From positions 1,488,001 to 1,552,000 of the forward strand of contig CM074759.1 in assembly GCA_037355855.1 (NCBI GenBank): a stretch of 64,000 nt of DNA. Direction: 5' to 3'. The translations under genes were made by a program, and so were the position numbers. The stretch's first letter is position 1, and every line of letters starts with the position of its first letter. The stretch comes from Pseudo-nitzschia pungens. Lineage: Eukaryota; Bacillariophyta; Bacillariophyceae; Bacillariales; Bacillariaceae. The notes beneath the pieces were generated by a model. It did not search any database, had not been told where the DNA came from, and saw only the letters and a program-made list of their open reading frames with translations. Of this stretch, positions 18,778 to 29,997 are shown piece by piece.

Positions 18778-21700
18778 ATGGCGGACGTTTCGATTGAAAT
18801 TGAGAGTGACAACCCTGCCGCGGAGAATGATGCAAGCTGCTCAAACGATGGGTGCGTACAAGTCGCGGTTCGCGTTCGTCCCATGCTTCCATTCGAAGCT
18901 GGAAACACGGAATGCATCAGCGTCCATGGCAGAAATAAAGCCGTTCCCAATGTTCTTCAGCTCGGTGGATCTTCCGGACCAAAATTCACCTTTGACCAAG
19001 TTTTTGGTACAGAAACACTACAGAGCCAGGTCTACAGCGATCGCGTGGCGCCTCTTGTAGCTAATTGTTTGGAGGGCTACAATGCAACCGTCTTGGCATA
19101 GTAAGTGAACGATGCGATCTATGCAATCGAAGAAGCGTTGGATTGATTCATAATCTAATTTGTATCATTTTTGTTCTGCCCTATGCCAGCGGACAAACAG
19201 GAAGCGGGAAAACTCATACGATAATGGGTGGGGGAATGTCAACTGCAATGATGCAAGACGAGACGCATCAGGGAGTACTTCCCCGTGCAATACGAAATAT
19301 ATTTGAGGAGTTGCAGAAACAGAACGAGGATGCATCAGAAACCCAAGCCAAACCTGGCAAAAGTAGTACTGATGGTAGTACTGATGAATCTTCTAGTGCT
19401 TACGAATATGAGGTGCGCGTGCAATTTTTGGAGATTTACGGAGAAGAAATCCGAGATCTGCTAAATCCTAGACCCCAAACGTCAGACTCAAAACTTTCAA
19501 TTCGGGATGTTGGGAATGCAGAACCGGAAGTCGTGGGTGCCACCATGCACAAAGTGGACTCTGCAGAAGAGGCTCTCCTCTGCTTCACATCTGGAATGTA
19601 TCGCAGAGTCACCGCGTCGACCGCCATGAACGAGGGAAGCAGTCGTTCTCATGCAATTCTGTCAGTTGGTTGTAGAACAGTCGACTACGATGGACGAAGA
19701 AGAACGGGATACAAAGGAGCACGTTCAATCGAAAACATCACGATTTAATTTCGTCGACTTAGCAGGTTCCGAACGCCAAAAACGGACGCAGGCTACCGGC
19801 CAGAGACTGAAGGAAGGTATCGATATCAACAAAGGGCTTTTGGTCCTGGGTAACGTAATTTCAGCTTTAGGTGATCCGCAGAAAAGAGGAAAGACTTTTG
19901 TACCGTATCGAGATTCAAAATTGACTCGTCTGTTGAAAGGCAGTTTGGGAGGAAATCACAAGACGCTAATGATTGCGTGCGTATCGCCATCTTCGAGCAA
20001 CTTGGAGGAGACTCTCAATTGTTTGCGATATGCCAATCGCGCAAAGAATATCCAGAATCACGCAGTTGTCAATTTGGATGCCACTTCTCAATTGGTTGCG
20101 GAGTTGAAGGGAAAAATCCAGGGCTTGGCGATGGACTTGGTGAAAGCAAAAACTGGGAAGATAGATGAATGTTCAATACCAATGAGTGTAGTCGAATCAT
20201 GGGCAAACGGTGGTGACACAGAAGGAGGCGATAATATCTTCTCAAAAAGCACACAATCTACCTTTTCAAGATCTAGTATGTATAAAGATGAACATGAAAC
20301 ACAATCAAAGGTAGAATTACAGCGACTAAGGGCTGAAAACGAATCATTCCGTCTTCAAATTGAATCCCTGGCGGAAGGGAGAGACCCTTCCGATGCTCTA
20401 CAAGAAGCCTACGTGACAAAATCTAGCGAATACGAACAAGAAATATCACGCCTGAAGTTCGAACTTCAATCAATGAATACCAGTTTATCAAGCCCACATA
20501 GAACGAAGTCAACATCATTTCGTCGGCCGGAATCGCTAGAACTTAATAGACTCAAGTCACAGATGTTTGGAAGTATGTCTAGGTCGATTACACTTGATGC
20601 GGAAGTAGAGGCCGAGGAAGAGGCTGTGAAAAACTTATCAGAAAAGTATTTAAACCACTCCATGAGTGATGGAGACTTTCCGGAATGTGACAGCTCCTTT
20701 GATATTCACAACGAAGACCATTCTATTGGACCTGAAGTATCTGTGGTACTTGACACTGATTTGTTTGCTCTTACGAATACAATTTCAGCAAAAGAATCAT
20801 TAATTCACCAGCTTCAGGCATCACAAGAAAAATTCGAGTCGATGAGAGAATTTTACGAGGAACGATTACGAGAAATGGGAAGCATCGTGGCAGAAAAAGA
20901 GTTAGAAACTGAAAAGTTGATTGAGGAGTTGAAAAAATTGGATGCAGGTCATAGTAAGGGGAAAGAGCTATCCGAAAAACTGAAAGAAAAACAAGCACAA
21001 GTAGCCCAGCTAAAAAGAAAGCAAGCAGAGCTTTCTCGACTTACCAATGTAGCCTCAAGGAATGAGTCTCAAATTGCTCGATTGAAAAACGAAGTCCATG
21101 ATATGAAGCACAAGAAGATCGACCTTCAGAAGCAAATCACCTCTGAACGCAAGAGTCACATCACTGAAGTAAGAAAGATGAAGAAAGAGTCTGTGCAAAA
21201 AGACCGAGAATTGAACAAAGCGAAGAGGGAAGTGAACAAAAAGTCGCAAGAAGCTTCAAAGGCTCAGAAAGTTGCAAAGGTGCGACTTGATCAAATAAAT
21301 CAGTTGAAAGTGAAATACAAGAATACTGAGAAACGCCTGAGAATGAAAACCGTGAAGCAAGGGGTATTGAAAAAAGCAGGACTCGAACCTGTTCTGTTTG
21401 GGCGACGGCAATCAAGAGAAACTAACAGACAGAGAAGAACGAAAAGTCTTGACAAAGATGAAGGTACTGATGTGGACAAACTGCGTGATTTCTTCGATCA
21501 AAAAGTGGCGGACGTAAGCAGAAGAGAAAACCTAGCTGAAAAGGTAGCTCAGGAATGGGAAGAACATCTCGAGCTAACAATTAAAAAAGAAGAGTGTTTA
21601 AGGAATGATCCTGACGACCAAGATGAGTCTGTCCCAGCCCTGGATTCGGCAATCAAATATCGCGAGGAACGTATTCGCCAACTAGCATCGAAGCTCGGAA

Positions 21701-23520
21701 AGCGAGATAGACGGGATAAACAGGATTCAACGAGTGACGAGACGATCATCTTCAACAAAGAATTCACTGAAATGGCCGGTGTAGAGACTTTGAATGACGG
21801 TGCAAAGATGGTTGCGAAAGTGCTTTTCGGCATGGTGGTGCGAGAAAGGCGGAGAATCGCATCTCTGGCCCGAACCGCATCTTCTTTAGATGAGAAAGTT
21901 CAAGAGACAGAGTCCGCTCTCGCAGACAAAGAGGCAGCATTCAATGCTTATGTAGGTGAGCAAAGGTTGGACGCGGCTGCATCAGCACAAAATCAACAAG
22001 AACATATTTTGTCCCTCATGGAAATGGTGAAAGAAGCGCGAACGGAAGAATCTGAGAGAGATCGGTCTCCACCCAACAAGACAAGGCGACGCCTGACACT
22101 CTCTGCTGAGGATGGGAACTCCAGGCTGCTGGTTCTGGCAAATGAACGAATCGAAGTTCTTGAGCATCAATTAAGTGAGACACTGCTTGCACGAGATGCT
22201 ATAAAAGGACACCAAGAGCGGGAGCAGTCGGCGCTATCGAAGCTCGAAGAAAAAACTAAGGAATGCGAAGATCTTCTGGAAGAAATTGACGGCTTACGTG
22301 CTGCACTCCGTCATATCCGGGAACAAGTTGAGGATGATGAATGTCGCATAGCTGACAAGTTAGACAAGATACGACAAACTCCTAGGAAGGCAGTGCAGGA
22401 TATTGTAAGCGGAGCCTTACAACCATCATCTGCTTCGAGTTCGAACAGACCCAAACGCAGGCGAACCCTTGCGACATCTATGGAAGGGCAATCATTCACG
22501 TTTTCACCAGAAAAGATAGAAAGCCAACTGAACGCATCAGCAGATAGTGATAGCGACGACGATGAGGTACCGGACTGGGCAGACGGCATCATGGCGGACC
22601 TAGCGATCATTGCGGAAGGAAAAATGCCTCTTTCACTTATGCAATCGCAAGAAGTTCTTGAGGCAGAAGCTAACAATGTCTTCGATCGATTGGCAAACCC
22701 AAAAAGCTATACTGGAGTGCAGAAGCAAAGAAATGCGAGTAGAAGTCGCACCACGAAAAAGAATCAAACATTGGATAGTCTAAGCGCTAAAACTACGGAC
22801 GACAAAAAGAAAAAGAAAGAAGGTCCAACTCTATCAAGAAAGCAGAAAGAGAACAGTTCTAAAGATTCGTCATCTACAGGCCGCACTGTTTTCGATCGTC
22901 TTTTGAGTCCTTCAAATCTTACGGGTACGCAAAAACAAAAATTCAACAGAATACAGGACAAGAAAGGCCGCACGCTAGAAAAAGCTATAGAAAATCAACA
23001 TGTCTCGGTTCGTGGGAGATCACGATCCACGCATTACGACTCTGATCACACCAATGAAGATGAGGCAGATTTTATACTTAATGCTGTACTCTCTCCAGAA
23101 ACTAAAGGGAGTGATGCATGTGAAAAGAGGAATGAAGTGCACCATTCCAGTAAGGGTGACGACTATTCGCAGCTCAATGTTTTCGAGAGACTTAATAAGA
23201 CGACAACCCAGGCTTATAAAGAGAAAGTACACACTAATATAGCAGAAAAGATGCTCGACGACATTCTTCTCGATCAAGCTGAGAATGGGGAAGATCATGA
23301 GGAAAGTCAAAAATTTGAGCCTCGCACAAAAAGAGTTAAAGAGTACGCAAGTCAAGATGTTTTCGAAAGGTTGCAACGAACAACAACAGAAGCATACGCT
23401 ATGAAGAAAAGTGCCACTGAGGACGTAAGTATTCCAAATAGTCCGATAAGACGAAAGGACAGTCATTCTGATCATTCTGGCTTGACTCTTTCAGCGAAAA
23501 AGAAAATGAATCGGATGTAA
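18778..23520 (+). CDS. Kinesin-4 family motor protein with long coiled coil
   Basis: About 1,550 residues. Exon 1 is 18778-19100 and a GT-AG intron of 89 nt (19101-19189) splits codon Tyr of the P-loop entrance ([10 protein letters not shown]). The N-terminal motor has the P-loop, switch I NEGSSRSH and switch II DLAGSER. The block [10 protein letters not shown] ... [12 protein letters not shown] ... [15 protein letters not shown] is most like kinesin-4 (KIF4/KIF21 type), plus-end-directed motors of spindle midzone, chromosomes or flagella. A coiled coil of several hundred residues follows. The C-terminal 280 residues are Lys/Ser-rich and carry four short VF(D/E)RL repeats. The motor needs one nucleotide skipped at about 19668, between switch I and switch II, so the gene as given is frameshifted once. 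Confidence 0.85.
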
Positions 23521-23919
23521 GAACACTCTATAATGGAATAATTTGTTCACATCATTTCTATCACTTTTATGTTAGTTTGGCTGAATTCCTTTCTGTGAAA
23601 AGATACCGATGTATTCATTTAGGTCAATTTTCACCTGTACCGGAAGCCACTCTGTAAAAATTGAACCGTTTCCCGATGTAGGGCTCGATCGACGAATACG
23701 GAACTGGTCGATTCCTGCTTATGCGGCAGGATGAGAGATAAGAATTTTGTTCATCGTTGATCAGATCACTTCGACTCCAAGGCCAAAGACGGAAAACTAG
23801 ACGGCCACGTAAATTAGATACGTGTATTGCCCCATATTGCCTTTGAATTCAATGACATATCATGAATTGTTGACACGATGAAGATGGTGTTAGAATTGTG
23901 CATTTTCAAAAAATGGGAA
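23521..23919. other. Intergenic, convergent 3' ends
   Basis: Between the kinesin stop and the IMP1-like gene, which face each other. The last exon of the minus-strand gene may extend into this stretch; a frame ending at 23814 could hold it. Confidence 0.4.
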
Positions 23920-25003
23920 TTATACCCAACTGGGTATCTCCGATTCAGAGGAGTTTTGTTCATCCGAAACGGAAGTAGTTCTTGGACTTGTAACATACCT
24001 TGAGTCCATTGAAAAGAGAGGACAATCACCTTCCAGCCATACACATTGTCTTGGAACAACAAGTGTGTTAGATATTTCTGCGGTCCCTACTTGATCATCT
24101 CTGCTATTGATTGAGTCATAATTGTCGTCTTCAGCATCGGTCATGGAGTATGCACCAAAACTCTGACCCATCGTCTCGTCCTTATCCCTCGGCCAAACAA
24201 CACCGGAGTCCAGGTCGATACCTATAAAGTTTGTTGTACTCTCCACGTTTATCAATGGTGTCTCCTTCCAGTCCTATTATTCTTTTACAACTCCGCTTTC
24301 CATTGTCCGGGTTTTCCCATATCACCAGATCTCCAACTTGATACATATTGCTCACATCAGAAAGATTTTCTTCATTTTGATCTCCAATGAGTCGTCGCCA
24401 GGCCCGACCCCAAGCACCCGTCTGGATAAGCCAAATATCGCCAGCAAACTGAATGGTGGGCAACATACTTGGCCCGAGACTGCATTGTATTATGTAGGGC
24501 GAGGTATTTTCGTCCGTGAGCAGATATGATATCGCCATAAAGAGGGGCAGACGCAATCCCAACGCCATCCAAAGGGAGTAGTGCGTGAACGATACATTTC
24601 GTCCTGGAAGTCTAGGAAATAGCGACTCAAACAACCTTTCGAGCCTTGGTGAGTTGTTAAGTAAAGAATATAACCCCACTTCCCCTCTGAAAAATTTCCG
24701 AATATTCTCTGCGAAATTCAAGTTCGACTTGGGATTTTTGGAGTTGGAGATCCTGGCTTCTCTCTTGCTTCTATTTCTTTCTTTTCTTTCGAGCAAACGG
24801 CGTTCAGTTCTCGATGGCGCTCGGGTAGGCTTACTGCCCTTGCTTTGGGACGAAAAGTTTGCTGCCTTGGTTTGACGGAGAAAGGAAAAACGAGTAATCC
24901 CTACTCGTGGCAGCGCTGGCCTTTGCTTTGAACTGAGAATCAAGCGATGGTTGGGTTGGAACCCACAGAAAGAGCCTGAGCAAGAATTTGCGTGCCTGAA
25001 CAT
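23920..25003 (-). CDS. Mitochondrial inner-membrane (S26, IMP1-like) signal peptidase
   Basis: Starts at ATG 25003 (MFRHANSCS); the longer frame upstream begins with GTG. The first 120 residues are Ser/Arg/Lys-rich and look like an organelle presequence. A hydrophobic segment (ALGLRLPLFMAISYLL) precedes the S26 catalytic boxes: Ser in SLGPSMLPT and Lys in SCKRIIGLEGD. A GT-AG intron at about 24101-24221 (121 nt) joins LYR to DDQVGTAEISN, and the conserved VPRQCVWLEGD ... DSR follows. A GTATGT donor lies right after DSR (23998), so a short last exon further downstream is likely and the stop at 23920 may be intronic. The family removes presequences on the outer face of the inner mitochondrial membrane; a plastid location is not excluded. 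Confidence 0.75.
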
Positions 25004-26292
25004 ATCCGTTGATCTCACCAGGCATCCAATGGTCTCTGCTGTGTGCAGATGCGATGCTGTCCAATATATAGGTTTTCTTGAGTACACCGTATAATGTCAA
25101 AAAGATTATCCCACAAGACTCACGAAGAGATGTTGTACCCGCTCTCGTACGTTACTTGTAGCTATTTTGCCGACATTCAAAGTGCACTGGCTCTGGGTCC
25201 TTGCTTTCACCTTTTCAGCAGGGTGAAGAGTTGGGTGTGACAACGATGATTGCGGTAAGGTTTACGAGTTCGTATTGTAGTTCATGACTTGTTGTTCTTT
25301 CACGATACCGCACGTCTGCAGTGGTACGGGTGTAACCTTACTTGTACGGTACCGTGCTTCAGATTTTGAAAAGCCATTCACAGATCAGCCGACTCAACCG
25401 ATTAGAGGCAGGAAGGTGCGAATTCCTTTTAGTAGTATTATTACTACTACCGGTATTTTTTTATTATTACTATATTATTACTGTGTACGAAGTAAGTTAC
25501 TGTACCAGGTAAGTTAACACTTACTTACTCATACGAAGTCAAAAAAAAATACTACGTACTTCTAATACAGTAATACCGGTACGTAGTACCGTACCAGGTA
25601 AGGCTTACTATGGTTTACTTGTATTGCGTATTATTGCGGATCCGGACCTTGATCCACTGACTCATCGCTCATCGCTCATTACTCATCACCCTTCATCGGC
25701 ATCGAAGAGTAAGACTTAAAAACGTTACCTCAAAAAGATTACGAGTGTGAATACTCCGACCTCCTTCGCACTCCTGCTAATTGCGAAGTACAAGGACAAG
25801 TAGTACCGTTAGTATTTGCGTTATGCTTCTTGTTGCTCATTACCATGATGTTTTCTCTTTTTTTCTCTCGAAGAAACAGATTTGATCGTACGGTTGCAGC
25901 GAACAGTATGGTAAAATTAGGGAGACTATGGTCTTGATTAGAAAGCTTCTCAAAACTAATGGTGCCAGGTGTAATCATGGGTAATGGTGTTCCTTCAAAA
26001 AACTGTTTTCAAAGATCCGCAGCCATACCGGTACTCGTAATTTATGGTGAAAGTAATACTTCATGTAATGGTATGAATGACAACCATCAGCCGCTTTAAC
26101 ATCGCTCAATCTTTTTACATTGTCGTATGAGAGACAGATGTCTTCTTCGTCTAAAGATACAATTGAGACAGATGTCTTCGTCGTCTAAAGATACAATCTG
26201 GCCCTGGTCTTAAAAAGAAGAATCTAGTTTGTGATTTAGATTAGCAAATTAGGGATATGAAAATTGTGTGATTTATTCCTTGGTTGTTTGGT
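25004..26292. other. Intergenic sequence
   Basis: No gene supported. Dense in TTATTACTA-type and ACCGGT/GTAAG words from 25250 to 25640, with GTAACCTT at 25332. A 39-base direct duplication (GAGACAGATGTCTTC ... AAAGATACAAT) lies near 26130-26200. Confidence 0.55.
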
Positions 26293-28685
26293 TTACATGG
26301 AGGCAATTTCGGCGGCCAAGTTTTCGGGGGTCATTCCGTACTCCGTCATGACGATGTCACCAGGGGCGGAGAATCCGAACTTGTCAACACCGACAACCTT
26401 GCTGGCGTACTTGTACCAGATGTCAGAGACACCGGCTTCCATGGCAATTCGCTTTGTGCACGAGGAAGGAAGAACGGATTCCTTGTATTCGGCAGATTGA
26501 CGTTCGTAGACCTCAACGCAAGGCATAGAGACGACACGGGCTCCAGGCATATCAGCGGTGGCCTTGAGTGCGTGTTGGACTTCAGATCCGGTGGCGATGA
26601 CAATGAGGTCAAGGTCTTCGGTTTCCTTCTTGGCAACGTAGGCTCCCTTGAGGGCTCCCTCACGTCGGGCCATGTAGTCCATATCGTTGTTTTGGTCGAT
26701 GTTTTGACGAGAGAAGATAAGGGCGGTAGGTCCTTCCTTGCGGGTGGCGGAGTGGGCCATGGCGGCAACGGTCTCCTCGGCATCAGCAGGTCGGTAGACA
26801 TCCAAGTTGGGGATGACACGGAGACCGGAGACGGTCTCAACAGGCTGATGGGTAGGTCCATCCTCACCAACTCCGATAGAATCGTGGGTAAGGATGTAGG
26901 AAACAGCTCCCAACTCGGAAAGGGCAGCTACACGGACAGTAGGTCGGAGGTAGTCAACGAAAACCAAGAAAGTGGATCCGGAGACCTTGAAGAGTCCGTG
27001 GAAGGCGAATCCGTTCATGATGGATCCCATGGCGTGTTCACGGATACCGAAGTACAAGTTCTTTCCGGAGTAAGTCTTGTCGAAGCCAGATCCGAAGTTT
27101 CCTCCCTCGTTGATGTAGTTACGGGTAGATCCGTGAAGATCAGCAGATCCGGAGATGTAGTTGGGGACAAGGCGGGAGATCTCTTGGATGACCTTGTTTC
27201 CGGAGACACGGGTGGCTTCGGCATCAGTTCCCATGGCAGCGATTTCCTTGATCATCTCGTCAGCAGGCATGGTGTTGTCGGCAACAGAGTCTTCCAATTG
27301 CTTGGCAAGATCAGGGTTGGCCTCCTTCCAGGCGGCTGTAGGTGGTTTGCCATTCGTCGTAGGTGGCCTTGTTCTTCTTCTGCACATCAGCGAAGAAGTC
27401 ACGAGTTCCTTCGGAGACGTACCACTTCTCTCCTTCAGGGAGACCGATGTTCTTCTTGGCGTTGTCAACGTATGGGACACCGGCTTCTCCGTGAGCAGCG
27501 TTGGTTCCCTCGGTTTCTTCCATACCCTTTCCGATGATGGTGTTGCACTTGATGAACTTAGGCTTTCCGTTGTTGGAGGCCTTGGCCGAAGCAATGGCTT
27601 CCTGGACGGCATCGAGGTCGTGTCCGTCGATGTCATAGGTCTCCCATCCGTAGGCTTCGTATCTCTTCAAGATATCTTCGGATTGGGTGTATTCGGCCAT
27701 CTTGTCCAAAGTGACTTCGTTGGCGTCGTACAAGACAATAAGGTTGTCGAGCTTCTCGTGGGCGGCGAAAGCAGCGGCCTCGGCGGAAACTCCCTCTTGG
27801 AAGCAACCATCTCCAGCAAGAGCGTAAATGTGGTGGTCGAAGATCTTGTGCTCCTCAGTGTTGTAGACGGCGGCAGCCATCTTCTCGGAAGCGGCCATAC
27901 CGACGGCGTTGGAGACACCCTGTCCGAGAGGACCGGTGGTGCACTCAATTCCGGGAGTGTTGTGCTCGGAACTGGGGAATTCAGGGTGACCGGGGGTCAT
28001 GGAGTGGTGTTGACGGAAGTTCTTGACTTCTTCCATAGGAAGGTCAAATCCGGCAAGGTTCAACCAAGAGTAAAGGAACATGGATCCGTGTCCAGCAGAG
28101 AGGATGAATCGATCACGGTTGATCCAGGTAGGGTCGGCGGCGTGGTATTGCATTTCCTGTCCGTAAAGGGTGGCTCCAATTTCGGCGGCTCCAAGAGGAA
28201 GACCCATGTGTCCAGAGTGGGCAGCGGCAATGGAGTCCATGGCAAGACCACGGGCTTCATTAGCTGCGGTTTGAAGGGCAGTCTTGGTGTCAGCATCGAC
28301 GGCAGTGGCCTTCAAGAAAGTTGGCTGTCAAGGTATAGGAAATATCACGAACCATTGACAAGAGAACAAGAGAAATTTTGCGTCAGTTGTTATGAAAATA
28401 AAGTCATTCCGGCTCCATTCCTATTTTGTATCACCATCTATCGTTCGTAGAGCAATGTACATCGTGAATCACACAATCATTCAACTAAAGATAAGCTGAA
28501 TCATCTACATGGTCTGCGGCGCTGCATCGTACTCTGTAGTGAAATTGTCGACGGGATTGTCGACGCAAAACTCCCAATCTACACACCTGGGCAACACGGC
28601 CAACATTCAACTTAGGGGCGCTGAAGGCATTGACGCTGGAAGCGGCAATAGCGACGGCAGCAAGGGCAAAAGAGGAGAACTTCAT
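26293..28685 (-). CDS. Transketolase, plastid-targeted
   Basis: About 709 residues. Exon 1 (28587-28685) encodes a signal peptide ending in [10 protein letters not shown], the Phe-containing cleavage motif of diatom plastid presequences. A 262-nt GT-AG intron (28325-28586) follows, and exon 2 carries the enzyme. It transfers two-carbon units between sugar phosphates with thiamine diphosphate, in the Calvin cycle and pentose phosphate pathway. Visible motifs: [15 protein letters not shown], the cofactor-binding [16 protein letters not shown], and [16 protein letters not shown]. The frame breaks at about 27331-27337 (TTYS then AWKEANPDL): one extra C must be skipped, with no room for an intron. 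Everything on both sides is well conserved, so a sequencing insertion is likely. Stop TAA at 26293. Confidence 0.93.
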
Positions 28686-29997
28686 GGTTGCTTATTGAAG
28701 GGTGGTTTTTCAACACTCTCTTTTTCTTATTGTGTGCTCAAGAGAAGCTCGAAGGGTGGAATCTTTCCCTGTTTTCCTAAATCAAACGACGTGACAACTC
28801 GAAAAAGGACTGGAGCGACTGACGTTTGAGTGAAGCTTACGTCGTCGTTGCTGGTAGTAAAGTACCACTTCGAAGCGGTTGTTCGACTCATTTTAGGGGC
28901 AGGGTAACCTTATGTCTGTACATTGTATGTAGCGCGCAATGCCCAGATGTTTTCGGGTGGGCAAACGAATGGCACCGCGTACGTACGTCACAAAAGATTC
29001 TCGTTACGTGTGAAATCTTGAAACATGTATTTTCGAGAACCACAATCTTCGTAAATCCGACAGTGTTGTTCGTGACTCAACAATCCCGGCTAATGAATCA
29101 CTCAGGAACAGGGGAGGTTTTACCGGTAACCTTACCGGTAAAATGGGAGCAGTAGATTCATTCATTTTTTCTTTCCAATCACTATGTACAAGTTCAGGTA
29201 AGTGCAGGTAACCTTACACGTTTAGAGAAGCCCAAAGAAGAATGATTGAGAATCAATCAATCACCTTGCCGGTATCTCTCAACGAATTAACCTTACGAAC
29301 GTAGAACAATACCATCTCAATCAAGCATCACACAGTGTTAAGATCTCAAAAAAAGAGAAGTCTGTGGAATGAAATGAGTCGGACGAATCAATCTTCAATC
29401 GACACTAAGCCGAACTGGTACATTCTAAAATAAGGTTTACTTCGTACGAAGTAAGGTCTTACTTCGTAATGAACTCACCCGTAAGCCTTATTTCTTGTTT
29501 TCCTTCCCGTTGTGATAAGAATTTGGAACAAACCCTTCGTTCCCGAGACGACTCGGGACAGGCTTTAGTTGTTCGTCAAAACTTTCAACGAAAAGATAAG
29601 GTGAGCTGCTCACTGCCCTACGGTAAACCTTACCTGACTTCGAACACAGAAAGACTAAGTCGTACTAATTGTCACATCCCGAGACGGAACTGAAAACAAA
29701 CAACAAACAGAAGATCGAGCCTATCGAACAATACTCAGAAGTGAAGGCTAGCTCGGCAGATAGGTTCTTTTCTTGGATCAATCTGACTGCTCTGGACAAT
29801 TCTATTGCGAAAGTTTAGAGAGTGAGACGGATTCGATCGATATGATGGAAAACAAGATTGCAGAAAAATAGAATACTCGTACCGCGTACCATCAGTCGTG
29901 TTCGTTATCGTTTCATTCCGATTCGATCCCGTGGAGGCACAAGAAAACTATAGAAAGTTGTCAAGCGTCAAGCTCACTGACTAGGACGATTACGACG
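28686..29997. other. Intergenic region between divergent transketolase and C1/VPS9 genes
   Basis: No gene supported. Carries GTAACCTT at 28904, 29126 and 29208 and several ACCGGT and GTACGAAGTAAG words at 29100-29490. Both flanking promoters must lie here. Confidence 0.6.

Noticed and set aside
24200..24256. A frameshift in the IMP1-like gene
   Set aside because: A 121-nt GT-AG intron (24101-24221) with matching phase explains the change of frame.
26284..28450. Two long plus-strand frames (about 417 and 429 codons) over the transketolase gene
   Set aside because: Antisense shadows: Gly/Ser/Val-rich composition with no domain, while the minus strand encodes a clear transketolase.
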